Source: JALOAT01 sp041685115
Lineage (GTDB): Bacteria; Pseudomonadota; Gammaproteobacteria; Thiohalomonadales; Thiohalomonadaceae
Assembly: GCA_041685115.1 (NCBI GenBank)
Contig: JAWLGK010000012.1
Span: 1 to 64,000, forward strand
Reading direction: 5' to 3'
Length of the DNA stretch: 64,000 nucleotides
The translations under genes and the position numbers were made by a program. Of the stretch, positions 54,673 to 63,140 are shown piece by piece. Below the pieces are notes generated by a model, which worked only from the letters and a program-made list of their open reading frames with translations, was not told the DNA's origin and made no database searches. Position 1 is the first letter of the stretch. Each line of letters begins with the position of its first letter.

Positions 54673-56406
54673 TCAGGCGACAGGGATGCGCTCGCTCTCG
54701 GCGGTGCGGTCTTCCGCGTGGGGCTCGAACGGCGCCGCCGGCTGGGCCGAGGTGAGCGGATTGCGGTGGAAGGCGATGAAGGTCTTCAGCCCGCCACTCA
54801 GGTTGCTCACGTTCTGGAAGCCGTGCTGGCGCAACACGCGGGTGCCGAGATAGCTGCGAAAGCCGCTCAGGCAGTAGAGATGAATGGGCCGGTCCTTGCG
54901 GTCGCCCAGGTCGGCGATGTGGTCGCGTATTTCGCCCACCGGGATGTTGATGGCCTTGGGGATGTGCCAGCCGGCGTATTCGCGTGGGCTGCGCATGTCG
55001 ATGAGAAGTGCATCGTCCGGCAGGTCGGCGTATTCCTCCGGGTACCACAGGTCCACATCGCCTCGCAGGGCATTGGCCGCCACAAAACCCGCCATATTCA
55101 CCGGGTCCTTGGCCGCGCCGTAGGGTGGCGCGTAGGCCAGTTCCAAGTCCTCCAGGTCGTACACCGTCATGCCCGCACGCAAGGCCGTGGCCAGCACGTC
55201 GATGCGCTTGTCCACGCCGTCGAAGCCCACCACCTGCGCGCCGAGCAGACGCCCCTCCTGGGGCGTGAACAACAGCTTCAGGTGCATGGGATGGGTGCCC
55301 GGGTAATAGCCCGCGTGGCCGTTGGGGTGGATGTAGACCTTGGTGTAGGACATGTGCGCGCGGCGCAGCGCCTTCTCCGAGGCGCCGGTGCCGCCGGCGG
55401 TCATGTCGAACACCTTGATCACCGAGGTGCCCTGCACCGCTTGAAAGGCGGACGGCCGACCCGCGATGTGATCGGCCGCGACGCGGCCCTGGCGGTTGGC
55501 GAGCCCCGCCAGCGGAATCACCGCCATCTCGCCCGTGGCCGCGTCGCGCACCTCCACCGCGTCGCCGACGGCGTAGACGTCCGGATCGGAAGTGCGCATG
55601 TGCTGGTCCACCACGATGCCGCCGCGCGCCCCGATGGTGAGCCCGGCCATCTTGGCCAGTTCGTTCTCGGGCCGCACGCCCACGGCCAGTACCACCACAT
55701 CCGCCACCGGCTGGGCGCCGCCCGCGAGGACCACCTCCACGCGCCCGCCGGCATCGCGGAACTCGCGCACGTTGGTGCCGAGGTGGACGTTCACGCCGTG
55801 GCTTTCCATGTGGTAGGCCAGGTCGCGCGACATCTCCGGGTCCAGGTTCTGCATGAGCTGATCGGAGCGTTCCACCAGATCCACGCGCACCCCGCGCCGG
55901 CGCAAGGCCTCGGCCATTTCCAGGCCGATGTAGCCGCCGCCCACCACCACGGCGCTGAAGGCGCCCTGATCGACCACGGCCTTGATGGCGTCCATGTCCG
56001 GGATGTTGCGCAGGGTATGAATGCGCGGGTGGTTCACACCGGGCAGCGGCGGCCGCACCGGGTTCGCGCCGGGGGCGAGCACCAGTTTGTCATAGTGGTC
56101 CTCGAAGGTCCGGCCGCTGGCGTGGTCGAACACGCGCACCACCTTGCGGCTGCGATCGATGCCGGTGACCTCGTGCTGCACATGCACCTGCAGCGCGAGC
56201 GTGCGCTCCAGGTCCCTGGGCGTCACCACGAACAGCTTGTTGCGATCGGCGATGTCGCCGCTGATGTGGTACGGCAGGCCGCAGTTGGCGAAGGACACGT
56301 ACGGGTCGCGCTCGTAGATCACGATCTCGGCCTGTTCGTCCAGGCGCCGGAGTCGTGCGGCGGTGGACATGCCGCCGGCCACGCCGCCCACGATAACGAT
56401 TTTCAT
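54673..56406 (-). CDS. CoA-disulfide reductase-like FAD oxidoreductase with rhodanese domain
   Basis: The 577-residue protein resembles CoADR-Rhd proteins. FAD motif VIVGGVAGGMSTAARLR at the N-terminus, single active Cys42 in SFANCGLPYH, an NAD(P)-binding VVVGGGYIGLEMAEALRRRGV, and a YAVGDAVEV C-terminal FAD motif. The last ~120 residues form a rhodanese domain with its Cys in LYCLSGFRS. Family members reduce CoA-disulfide or persulfides/polysulfides, so sulfur metabolism or redox balance is likely. Confidence 0.88.
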   Translation of the reverse strand: MKIVIVGGVAGGMSTAARLRRLDEQAEIVIYERDPYVSFANCGLPYHISGDIADRNKLFVVTPRDLERTLALQVHVQHEVTGIDRSRKVVRVFDHASGRTFEDHYDKLVLAPGANPVRPPLPGVNHPRIHTLRNIPDMDAIKAVVDQGAFSAVVVGGGYIGLEMAEALRRRGVRVDLVERSDQLMQNLDPEMSRDLAYHMESHGVNVHLGTNVREFRDAGGRVEVVLAGGAQPVADVVVLAVGVRPENELAKMAGLTIGARGGIVVDQHMRTSDPDVYAVGDAVEVRDAATGEMAVIPLAGLANRQGRVAADHIAGRPSAFQAVQGTSVIKVFDMTAGGTGASEKALRRAHMSYTKVYIHPNGHAGYYPGTHPMHLKLLFTPQEGRLLGAQVVGFDGVDKRIDVLATALRAGMTVYDLEDLELAYAPPYGAAKDPVNMAGFVAANALRGDVDLWYPEEYADLPDDALLIDMRSPREYAGWHIPKAINIPVGEIRDHIADLGDRKDRPIHLYCLSGFRSYLGTRVLRQHGFQNVSNLSGGLKTFIAFHRNPLTSAQPAAPFEPHAEDRTAESERIPVA

Positions 56407-56501
56407 GATCCACGCTCCTCCCGTTGACGACGCGCACGCACCGTTGTAGGCGCCTCTCTCGTTACTCTAGACGGGAGAAAACAGGCCGGTAGCCGCGCAA
56501 T

Positions 56502-56592
56502 CGTAGCCCGGATGAAGCAACACGGAATCCGCGAGTCCGGTGGAAACGAAGACGAAGATCCCGGATTGCGCTTCGCTTCATCCGGGCTACGT
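56502..56592. repeat. Family D (GTAGCCCGGATGAAGC) inverted-repeat element, copy 2
   Basis: CGTAGCCCGGATGAAGCAACACGG and the inverted CGCTTCATCCGGGCTACG form the outer arms; ATCCCGGATTGCGC is an inner arm. The right arm contains the TAG stop (minus strand, 56589-56587) of the gene that follows. Confidence 0.82.
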
Positions 56593-57825
56593 GCGAACGA
56601 TATCGCGCCCTTTGCGCTCGCGCCACCAGGCGGCGGCGCCGCTGCCGACGGCGAGCGTCAGCAGGCCGACGGCAAGCAGCGGGTCGTTCAATCGTTCGGG
56701 CGCGAAGAGCAGCACGCTGCCGAGGCCCAGCATCATCACGCCCGAGACCAGCTTCAGCACCCGTCCCTCGGCCTCGCTCAGCTTGCGCGAGCCGAGGGTG
56801 TACACGTAGGCGAGCACGATGGCGACGAGCGGCACGATGTACACCAGGTTGTAGAAGGCGAGATAGAGGTAGTAACCGGAAGTGGGCAGTTCCTGCAGGG
56901 TGAGCAGGCGCGTGTACACCATGGGGAAGCCGGCCGTGCACAGGGCCTCGTAGCTGTTCGCCACAATGGCGAGCGTCACCGCGCCCGTGAGCATCACCGG
57001 CCAGCTGTCGGCGCGCAGCAGGCGACGCATACGCTCGAACAGCCGCGGCTTGGCGCTGTCCGGAATGGACAACGAGAGGCCGCGCTTGAACCACAGGTAA
57101 TCCTTCACATTTACCAGCGCCATGCCTACCGCCAGCAGCCCTGCTGCGATGGTCACCAGACGTAGTTCGCCGGCGATGAGGAACACGTTCAACCAGGCGG
57201 ACATGAGCAGGAAATACACCAGCCCCGAGAACAGCACGAACACCCCGCCGATGACCAGCATGCGCGTGCGGGTGCGCTCGTGGGTGAGCAGGCTGAGCAG
57301 GAACAGCAGCACGAAAAAGGCGCAGGGATTGAAGGCATCGAGGCCGGCGATGGCCACCGTGACCAGCGGCAAGGACCACTGGGCCGCATCGATGCTGCCC
57401 AGCACCGGCAGCGTGACGGTGGTCGAAGCTGCCGCCTGCGTAGCAGCCTCGCCCGCTAGCACGTCGCGGCAGGCCAGCAGGCGTTCTTCCAGGAGGCGCC
57501 CCATGCCGCCTGGCGAGTCGTAGCCGGTGTGCATCTCGCCGCAGAAAATGAAGCCCGGCACCGAGCTGGCCTGGCGCCCGAGCATGCCCGCCATTTCTAT
57601 GTAGCGTTGCACGTTGGCTCGGCTGGCGGTGAGTTCCAATGAGTGCACCTGCACCCAGGGATAGCGTCCCGCCAGGGAATCCACGAAGGGCAGTGCCTCC
57701 TGGCAGTGCGGACAGCTCTGGGACCAGAACACGTAGAGATCCACCGGCGCCGCATCGGCGGAGGTCTCCGCGGCGGCGGGCAGCAGCCAGGCGAACAGGC
57801 ATGCGAACAGCAGAAAGCGCTTCAT
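56587..57825 (-). CDS. Thioredoxin-like domain fused to CcdA/DsbD-type membrane reductase
   Basis: The 412-residue protein has a signal peptide (residues 1-20, MKRFLLFACLFAWLLPAAAE), a periplasmic thioredoxin-like domain with CPHC at 38-41 (SQSCPHCQEALPF), and a C-terminal membrane part with about 7-8 helices containing the DsbD/CcdA-type NPCAFFVLL and ALCTAGFP cysteines. It likely carries electrons across the inner membrane to periplasmic thiols. Its stop codon TAG comes from the family D repeat. Confidence 0.84.
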   Translation of the reverse strand: MKRFLLFACLFAWLLPAAAETSADAAPVDLYVFWSQSCPHCQEALPFVDSLAGRYPWVQVHSLELTASRANVQRYIEMAGMLGRQASSVPGFIFCGEMHTGYDSPGGMGRLLEERLLACRDVLAGEAATQAAASTTVTLPVLGSIDAAQWSLPLVTVAIAGLDAFNPCAFFVLLFLLSLLTHERTRTRMLVIGGVFVLFSGLVYFLLMSAWLNVFLIAGELRLVTIAAGLLAVGMALVNVKDYLWFKRGLSLSIPDSAKPRLFERMRRLLRADSWPVMLTGAVTLAIVANSYEALCTAGFPMVYTRLLTLQELPTSGYYLYLAFYNLVYIVPLVAIVLAYVYTLGSRKLSEAEGRVLKLVSGVMMLGLGSVLLFAPERLNDPLLAVGLLTLAVGSGAAAWWRERKGRDIVRT

Positions 57826-57957
57826 AAACAACACGTGCGATGGGTTCGCGTCACCCTACCCGCGCGCCGACCCCCTGGCAATCGCAGGGACCGGGTAAAT
57901 CGACACAAGAGCGGGGCGATACCATTGTGCCGTCTTCTTCGCGGCCTCAAGGGTCCC

Positions 57958-59082
57958 TTACGACGCCGGCGTGGCGAAGCGGTAGTAGTTGGCTTCGGGG
58001 ATGTAATCCAGCATGCAGGGGTCGCGCACCCGCCCGGCCTCGTCCGCGTCGTTCAATGCAGCACGGCTCACGGGGGCATAGGGGAGCCGGAAGCGGCTCC
58101 ACGGGGTGGCGCGCACATTGCCGTCTTCCACCTTGAAGCGCGCGCGCACGCTCCAGTAGAACTTCGCGTTGGCAGTGAGCGGCATGTCCAGCCTGTGTTC
58201 CGTGGCCGTGAGCCCCTGCCGCTCGTACACGAGCAAGGGTGCCGCGGGCAGCGCGCGCCATACCCGCAGGTCATAGCGCACGTCGTGCACGTTATCCGCG
58301 AGCGCTTCCGCACCTGCACGGCGCGCATAGGTGTGAAAAGCTTCCCAGGCCAGGGTCGGCGTGCGCGTGTCCAAGAGAACGAAGCGGTTCCAATCAGACG
58401 GCCGCGGGCCGAGCTGCGGCCGGTACAGTCGCTTGGGCGCCTGCCACTGCAACCCGCAGGCGCTGCCCACCGCAGGCGCGATGTCCGGCGCCATGAACAA
58501 TGCCTCCACGATGCGGTCGCCCAGGGACGTCGCCGCGGCGCTGATCTCCGCGAGGGTCAGCGATTTGGTCCAGGCGCCCAACGGCCGCTCGCTGCTGCGA
58601 TAGACGAAACGACGCTCGACCAACGTGCGCCCGGCTTCCAGCCATTCCACTTCCACGACCAGATAGAGCGCACGACCGCCGTAGACGTATTGTGCTTCCT
58701 CGAAACCGATCTCGCTGGCCGTGACAGTGACGGTGCTCGCCGCCGATCCCGGATGCACCAGCCACACCGGGTTCGAGCTCTCCACGGCGCGTGTCATCTG
58801 CTCACGCACCGCCGGCGCAATGCGCGTGGCCGCATCGCGCACCACCCGCAGGGACTCGCTGAAGCCCGCATCGGTCGCGGGCGCGTCGCCCGCCGCGGCC
58901 ACCATGAGTGGTTTGGAGGGTGACGCAAGGTTCACCTCCGCCGCATCCAGCGCCGCCACCACGGCGACCGGCGAAACCGCGGCACGGCGCAGCTCGGCCG
59001 AGTCCGTGACCACGTTGGCGGCACAGGCACTCAGCAGGACGGCAGCAATGAAAGGCAAGAGGCGTCGCACGAAGAGTTCCAT
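57958..59082 (-). CDS. Lipoprotein of unknown function with fibronectin-III-like segment
   Basis: The 374-residue protein has a lipoprotein signal with lipobox LLSAC (VLLSAC, Cys about residue 19), so it is anchored in the outer or inner membrane. A C-terminal stretch (about residues 250-355: TPTLAWEAFHTY, VRYDLRVWRA, TEHRLDMPLTANAKFYWSVRARF) looks like a fibronectin-III-like beta sandwich. The N-terminal half matches nothing I recognise. MELFVRRLLP at 59082 is the sensible start. Confidence 0.7.
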   Translation of the reverse strand: MELFVRRLLPFIAAVLLSACAANVVTDSAELRRAAVSPVAVVAALDAAEVNLASPSKPLMVAAAGDAPATDAGFSESLRVVRDAATRIAPAVREQMTRAVESSNPVWLVHPGSAASTVTVTASEIGFEEAQYVYGGRALYLVVEVEWLEAGRTLVERRFVYRSSERPLGAWTKSLTLAEISAAATSLGDRIVEALFMAPDIAPAVGSACGLQWQAPKRLYRPQLGPRPSDWNRFVLLDTRTPTLAWEAFHTYARRAGAEALADNVHDVRYDLRVWRALPAAPLLVYERQGLTATEHRLDMPLTANAKFYWSVRARFKVEDGNVRATPWSRFRLPYAPVSRAALNDADEAGRVRDPCMLDYIPEANYYRFATPAS

Positions 59083-59161
59083 TCCGGAGAAAACGCGGAG
59101 TTTACGACGACATGACGCAAGGCGAAACCGCAACGCCCGGCCGAGGCCGGGCGCGCACGCA

Positions 59162-60550
59162 TCAGATCACCTTGGAAAACCGCTGCCCCTGCTTCTCACG
59201 CAGGTGGCGGTCGAAGGTCATGCAGATGTTGCGGATGAGCAGCTTGCCGACGGGCTGCACGTCGATGGCGTCGGCGCTATGGGTCAGCAGACCGTCCGCC
59301 TGCATGCCTTCCAGGTCCTTCAGCTCGCCGGCGAAGTAGCCGTCGAAGTCGATGCCGAAGCGCTTGCCCACCGCCTGCTTGTCCAGGTGGAAGTGGCAGA
59401 TGAGTTGGGTGATCACCTCGCGGCGCAGCACATCGTCGTCGGTAAGCTCAATGCCGCGGAACACCGCCAGCTTGCCGGCATCGATGGCCGCGTAATACTC
59501 CTCCAGCTCCTTCAGGTTCTGCGCATAGCTGCGCCCCACCTGGCCGATGGAGGTGGCACCCAGGCCCACCAGATCGCAATCGGCGTGGGTGCTGTAGCCT
59601 TGGAAATTGCGGTACAGCGTGCCCTCGCGCTGGGCCACGGCCAGTTCGTCGCCGGGTTTGGCGAAGTGATCCATGCCGATGTACACGTACCCGGCCGCGG
59701 TGAGCTTCTCGATGGTCATGTGCAGGATGTTGAGTTTTTCCTGCGGCGAGGGCAGTTCGTCGGCGTTGATGCGGCGCTGCGGCTTGAACAACTCCGGCAG
59801 GTGTGCGTAGTTGAACACCGACAGGCGATCGGGCGAGATGGTGAGGATCTTGTCCAGGGTTTTGCTAAAGCTGTCCACACTCTGGAACGGCAGGCCGTAG
59901 ATCAGATCGAGGGAGATGGACTTGAAACCAGTGTCGCGCGCCGACTGTAGCGCGAACATGGTCTCTTCCTCGCTCTGAATGCGGTTTACCGCCTTCTGCA
60001 CGCGCGGGTCGAAGTCCTGCACACCCAGGCTCATGCGGTTGAAGCCCAATTTGCGCAGCAGGGCAATGGTGTCCTTCTTCACCTCGCGCGGGTCGATCTC
60101 GATGGAGTACTCGCCCGTGTCGTCGTCGCGCAGCTTGAAATGCTTGCGCGTGGTGTCAACGAGGGCGGTCATTTCCTCATGGCTGATGAAGGTGGGCGTG
60201 CCGCCGCCCCAGTGCAGCTGATCGACGGTACGGTTGTTGTCGAACAGCGCACCCTGCATGGCGATTTCCTTGAACAGGCGCTGCAAATACGGGCTGGTCC
60301 GGGTGCGGTCCTTGGTAACCACCTTGTTGCAGCCGCAGTAGTAGCAGACGGTATCGCAGAACGGGATGTGGAAATACAGCGACAGCGGGCGCTGCGGGTT
60401 TTCCTGGTTGGTGGCCGTTGCGATAGCCGTATAGCGGTCGGCGTCGAAACCGCTGTGGAACTGCGGCGCCGTGGGATACGAGGTATAGCGCGGACCGGAC
60501 TTGTCATAGCGCTTGATCAGGGCTTCGTCGAAGACAATGGTCTGGTTCAT
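59162..60550 (-). CDS. hemN: Oxygen-independent coproporphyrinogen III oxidase
   Basis: The 462-residue radical SAM enzyme converts coproporphyrinogen III to protoporphyrinogen IX without oxygen. The radical SAM cysteines are in PFCDTVCYYCGCNK (CxxxCxxC); LHWGGGTPTF and GVQDFDPRVQKAVNRIQ follow. The C-terminal HemN region (FGIDFDGYF) is present, unlike in HemW-type paralogs. MNQTIVFDEAL is the start. It indicates capacity for anaerobic or microaerobic haem synthesis. Confidence 0.95.
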   Translation of the reverse strand: MNQTIVFDEALIKRYDKSGPRYTSYPTAPQFHSGFDADRYTAIATATNQENPQRPLSLYFHIPFCDTVCYYCGCNKVVTKDRTRTSPYLQRLFKEIAMQGALFDNNRTVDQLHWGGGTPTFISHEEMTALVDTTRKHFKLRDDDTGEYSIEIDPREVKKDTIALLRKLGFNRMSLGVQDFDPRVQKAVNRIQSEEETMFALQSARDTGFKSISLDLIYGLPFQSVDSFSKTLDKILTISPDRLSVFNYAHLPELFKPQRRINADELPSPQEKLNILHMTIEKLTAAGYVYIGMDHFAKPGDELAVAQREGTLYRNFQGYSTHADCDLVGLGATSIGQVGRSYAQNLKELEEYYAAIDAGKLAVFRGIELTDDDVLRREVITQLICHFHLDKQAVGKRFGIDFDGYFAGELKDLEGMQADGLLTHSADAIDVQPVGKLLIRNICMTFDRHLREKQGQRFSKVI

Positions 60551-61057
60551 GGTCACAGCTTTGCACCTCGTTGCCGCCATATCAGCGTGGCGGCTTGCGC
60601 GTGAGAATCCAGTTTTTCCGTGCCGGGGGCACCCTTCGGCTCCCCTCTCCCTGTCCCTCTCCCGGAGGGAGAGGGGACGTTCAAATCAGCTACTGCACTA
60701 TCCGACACTGCCTCACTTCCTGCCCCCTCTCCCGGAGGGAGAGGGGGCGTTCATATCAGCTACTGCACTATCCGACACTGCCTCACTTCTTGCCCCCTCT
60801 CCCTCCGGGAGAGGGCTGGGGAGAGGGGATCCAAGTCTGCGTGCCAAACTGCTGTTCGACTCCCCTCTCCCTGTCCCTCTCCCGGAGGGAGAGGGGACGT
60901 TCAAATCAGCTACTGCACTTTCCGACCCGCCTCACTTCTTGCCCCCTCTCCCGGAGGGAGAGGGGGCGTTCAAAGTCAGCTACTGCGCTATCCGAACACC
61001 GCCTCACTTCTTGCCCCCTCTCCCTCCGGGAGAGGGCTGGGGAGAGGGGATCAAACA
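60551..61057. other. Gene-free region dominated by family C repeat
   Basis: Between the hemN start and the DUF559 stop, 60551-60640 shows nothing notable and the rest is family C locus 3. Confidence 0.7.
60641..61052. repeat. Family C (CCCTCTCC) double-hairpin element, locus 3 (two complete units)
   Basis: Two units of about 190-200 bp (60641-60830 and 60860-61052). Each opens TCCCCTCTCCCTGTCCCTCT, has a CCCGGAGGGAGAGGGG hairpin, a spacer, a second hairpin, a second spacer, and closes CCGGGAGAGGGCTGGGGAGAGGGGATC. The spacers (from 60678, 60748, 60898, 60967) are nearly identical: CGTTCAAATCAGCTACTGC, then a CCGACA-like piece, ending CCTCACTTCTTGCC. Confidence 0.87.
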
Positions 61058-61417
61058 TCAGCGACCGCAACGCTCCCGCAACACCGATGCGATCCGTTCA
61101 AGCACCGCTTCCGTATCGCCCAGGATCTCGTGATTCCAGAAACGCAGCACGCGGTAGCCCATGCGTTCAAGCGTCGCGGTACGCTTCTCATCGTAGGCCT
61201 GCTGCCCGGAATGCTGGCCGCCATCGGCTTCGATGATCAGCATCGCCTCCAGGCAGGCGAAATCGACGATGTACGGCGCAATCACCACTTGGCGGCGGAA
61301 CTTGTAACCGTCGAAGCGGTGTGCCCGCAAATGCCGCCACAACCTTCTTTCCGCCTCACTGCTCGCGCGACGCAGTGCGCGTGCGCGCAAGTGCAGTTCA
61401 TGCTCCGGTGCGTCCAT
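61058..61417 (-). CDS. DUF559 endonuclease-domain protein
   Basis: The 119-residue protein matches DUF559: SEAERRLWRHLRAHRFDGYKFRRQVVIAPYIVDFAC and LIIEADGGQHSGQQAYDEKR, giving a PD-(D/E)XK-like pattern (E..., D in YIVDFAC, E-D in IEADGGQH) related to Vsr-type nucleases. Targets are unknown. Its stop codon is less than 10 bp from the end of a family C locus, and it is 19 bp from prmB on the same strand. Confidence 0.88.
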   Translation of the reverse strand: MDAPEHELHLRARALRRASSEAERRLWRHLRAHRFDGYKFRRQVVIAPYIVDFACLEAMLIIEADGGQHSGQQAYDEKRTATLERMGYRVLRFWNHEILGDTEAVLERIASVLRERCGR

Positions 61418-61436
61418 ATCCCTGGACTTCCATGAT

Positions 61437-62360
61437 TCATGCGGCAGCGAACAGCGCGCCGTAGTCCTCCAGCTCCTCGGCCGTCAGCACGAACACCTCC
61501 GCATCGCCGCGCTCGAATTCCACCCAGGTAAATGGCACCTCGGGATACAGTTCTTCCAACGCCGCCGCGCTGTTGCCCACCTCTACCACCAGCAGGCCGC
61601 CTGGGTTCAAATGCCGGCGCGCCTCGCGCAGGATGATGCGCACCAGGTCCAGACCGTCGGTGCCGGCGGCCAGGGCGCCACGGGGCTCATGGTGGAACTC
61701 GGGCGGCAGGTTGGCCATATCCTGGGCGTCCACATAGGGAGGATTGCTCACGATCACGTCGTAGCGCACACCGCGCAGGCCATCGAACAGGTCTGACTGC
61801 ACCAGCCGCACCTGTTCTTCCAGCCCGTGGCGCGTCACGTTGCGGGCAGCCACTTCCAGGGCGTCGGCGGAGATGTCGCTGCCGTCCACCTGGGCCTCGG
61901 GGAAGGCCATGGCGCAGGCCACGGCGATGCAGCCGCTGCCGGTGCACAGGTCGAGGATGCGCTCGACATGTTCCGCATCAATCCACGGCTCGAAGCCATT
62001 TTCGATGAGTTCGGCGATGGGCGAGCGCGGCACCAGCACGCGCTCGTCCACGTGGAACGGCAGGCCGGCGAACCAGGCCTCGCCGGTCAGGTACGGGGCC
62101 GGCCGGCGCTCGCGCACGCGGCGGGCCAGCAGTTCGGCCACGGTGCGGCGCTCTTCGCGGGTGAGGCGGGTGTCGAACCAGGCGAGCGGCGTGTCGTGAG
62201 GCAGATGCAGGGCGTACAGCACCAGATAGACCGCCTCGTCCTGGGCATCGGCCAGGCCGTGGCCGTGGTGCAGGCCGGCGGCGTTGAACAGGCTCATGCC
62301 CCAGCGCACGAAATCGCGCACCGTGCGCAGGTCCTGGATGGCCTCGTCGATGTTCGGCAC
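61437..62360 (-). CDS. prmB: Protein-(glutamine-N5) methyltransferase PrmB (ribosomal protein L3-specific)
   Basis: The 307-residue SAM enzyme methylates a Gln of ribosomal protein L3. SAM motif ILDLCTGSGCIAVACA, the catalytic IVSNPPYVDAQDM and the N-terminal helical PrmB domain (FVRWGMSLFNAAGLHHGHG) distinguish it from PrmC. The start is GTG at 62360, one base after the mogA stop, with CGGAGCC upstream; the longer ORF to 62615 overlaps mogA in another frame and is not needed. Confidence 0.93.
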   Translation of the reverse strand: MPNIDEAIQDLRTVRDFVRWGMSLFNAAGLHHGHGLADAQDEAVYLVLYALHLPHDTPLAWFDTRLTREERRTVAELLARRVRERRPAPYLTGEAWFAGLPFHVDERVLVPRSPIAELIENGFEPWIDAEHVERILDLCTGSGCIAVACAMAFPEAQVDGSDISADALEVAARNVTRHGLEEQVRLVQSDLFDGLRGVRYDVIVSNPPYVDAQDMANLPPEFHHEPRGALAAGTDGLDLVRIILREARRHLNPGGLLVVEVGNSAAALEELYPEVPFTWVEFERGDAEVFVLTAEELEDYGALFAAA

Positions 62361-62361
62361 G

Positions 62362-62916
62362 TCAGGCTCCGGGCTTGCGCGCATGCTTGGGGCGGAAGGC
62401 CAGGCACACGTCCGGATTGGTGTCGAGATAGGGCCCGTCGATGAGGTCGATGCAATAGGGCACCGCCGGGAACACGGCGTACAGGCAATCGGCGATGGCG
62501 GAGGGCTTGCCCGGCAGGTTGATGATGAGCGAGCGCCCGCGGATGCCGGCGATCTGCCGCGACAGGATGGCGGTGGGCACCACCTTGAGCGAGACGGCGC
62601 GCATCTGTTCGCCAAACCCGTCGAGGATCTTGTCGCACACCGCCTCGGTGGCCTCGGGTGTCACGTCGCGCAGCGCCGGGCCGGTGCCGCCGGTGGTCAC
62701 CACCAGGCAACAGCCCTCCACGTCGCACAGTTCCTTGAGCGCCTGTTCGATGAGCGGCTGTTCGTCCGGGATCACGCGCGGGACCGGTTCCCAGGGCATC
62801 GTGAGGATCTTGCCGAGCTCGGCCTGGATGGCCGGGCCGCCCTCGTCCTGGTACTCCCCGCGGCTGGCGCGATCGGAGACGGTGAGGATACCAATGCGTA
62901 CTTTTTGTGCGGTCAT
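62362..62916 (-). CDS. mog: Molybdopterin adenylyltransferase MogA-like
   Basis: The 184-residue protein starts MTAQKVRIGILTVSDRASRGEY and carries VVTTGGTGPALRDVTPEAT and LINLPGKPSAIADC, which define the MogA/MoaB family. MogA adenylates molybdopterin during molybdenum cofactor synthesis. MogA is favoured over MoaB by length and by YCIDLIDGPY near the C-terminus. The upstream frame reaches into a family D repeat and is discarded. Confidence 0.92.
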   Translation of the reverse strand: MTAQKVRIGILTVSDRASRGEYQDEGGPAIQAELGKILTMPWEPVPRVIPDEQPLIEQALKELCDVEGCCLVVTTGGTGPALRDVTPEATEAVCDKILDGFGEQMRAVSLKVVPTAILSRQIAGIRGRSLIINLPGKPSAIADCLYAVFPAVPYCIDLIDGPYLDTNPDVCLAFRPKHARKPGA

Positions 62917-62964
62917 GGACAGGCTGTCGGACAAAACGGGTTGAGCATTATAACGTCTATTCAA

Positions 62965-63140
62965 CGTAGCCCGGATGAAGCGCAGCGGAATCCGGGGGCT
63001 TTTCATGCACGAGTTTTCCGGATGGCACGTCATTCCCGGATTCCCAGTCATTTCCCGGTTTCCGACTCATTTCTCCTGTTATCACTCGTTCCCCGGATTC
63101 CCACTGTTCCCCGGATTCCGCTGCGCTTCATCCGGGCTAC
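62965..63140. repeat. Family D (GTAGCCCGGATGAAGCG) inverted-repeat element, copy 3
   Basis: CGTAGCCCGGATGAAGCGCA and the inverted TGCGCTTCATCCGGGCTACG are perfectly complementary 20-base arms about 135 bp apart. The core has short direct repeats of TTCCCGGATTCCCA type. The right arm contains the TAG stop (63139-63137) of the AmrS gene. Confidence 0.85.

Noticed and set aside
56462..57802. Long overlapping frame of 446 codons on the same strand as the thioredoxin-CcdA gene
   Set aside because: Arg/Ala/His-rich shadow of the real gene in another frame; the real frame has a signal peptide, CPHC and membrane helices.
60641..61052. CRISPR array
   Set aside because: The array has regular hairpin repeats, but the spacers are nearly identical to each other and to those at the other two loci, and there are no cas genes. 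It is an interspersed repeat.
61437..62615. PrmB starting at 62615
   Set aside because: The extra 85 codons are Arg/Ser/Pro-rich sequence overlapping mogA in another frame; the GTG at 62360 with GGAG upstream fits PrmB length.
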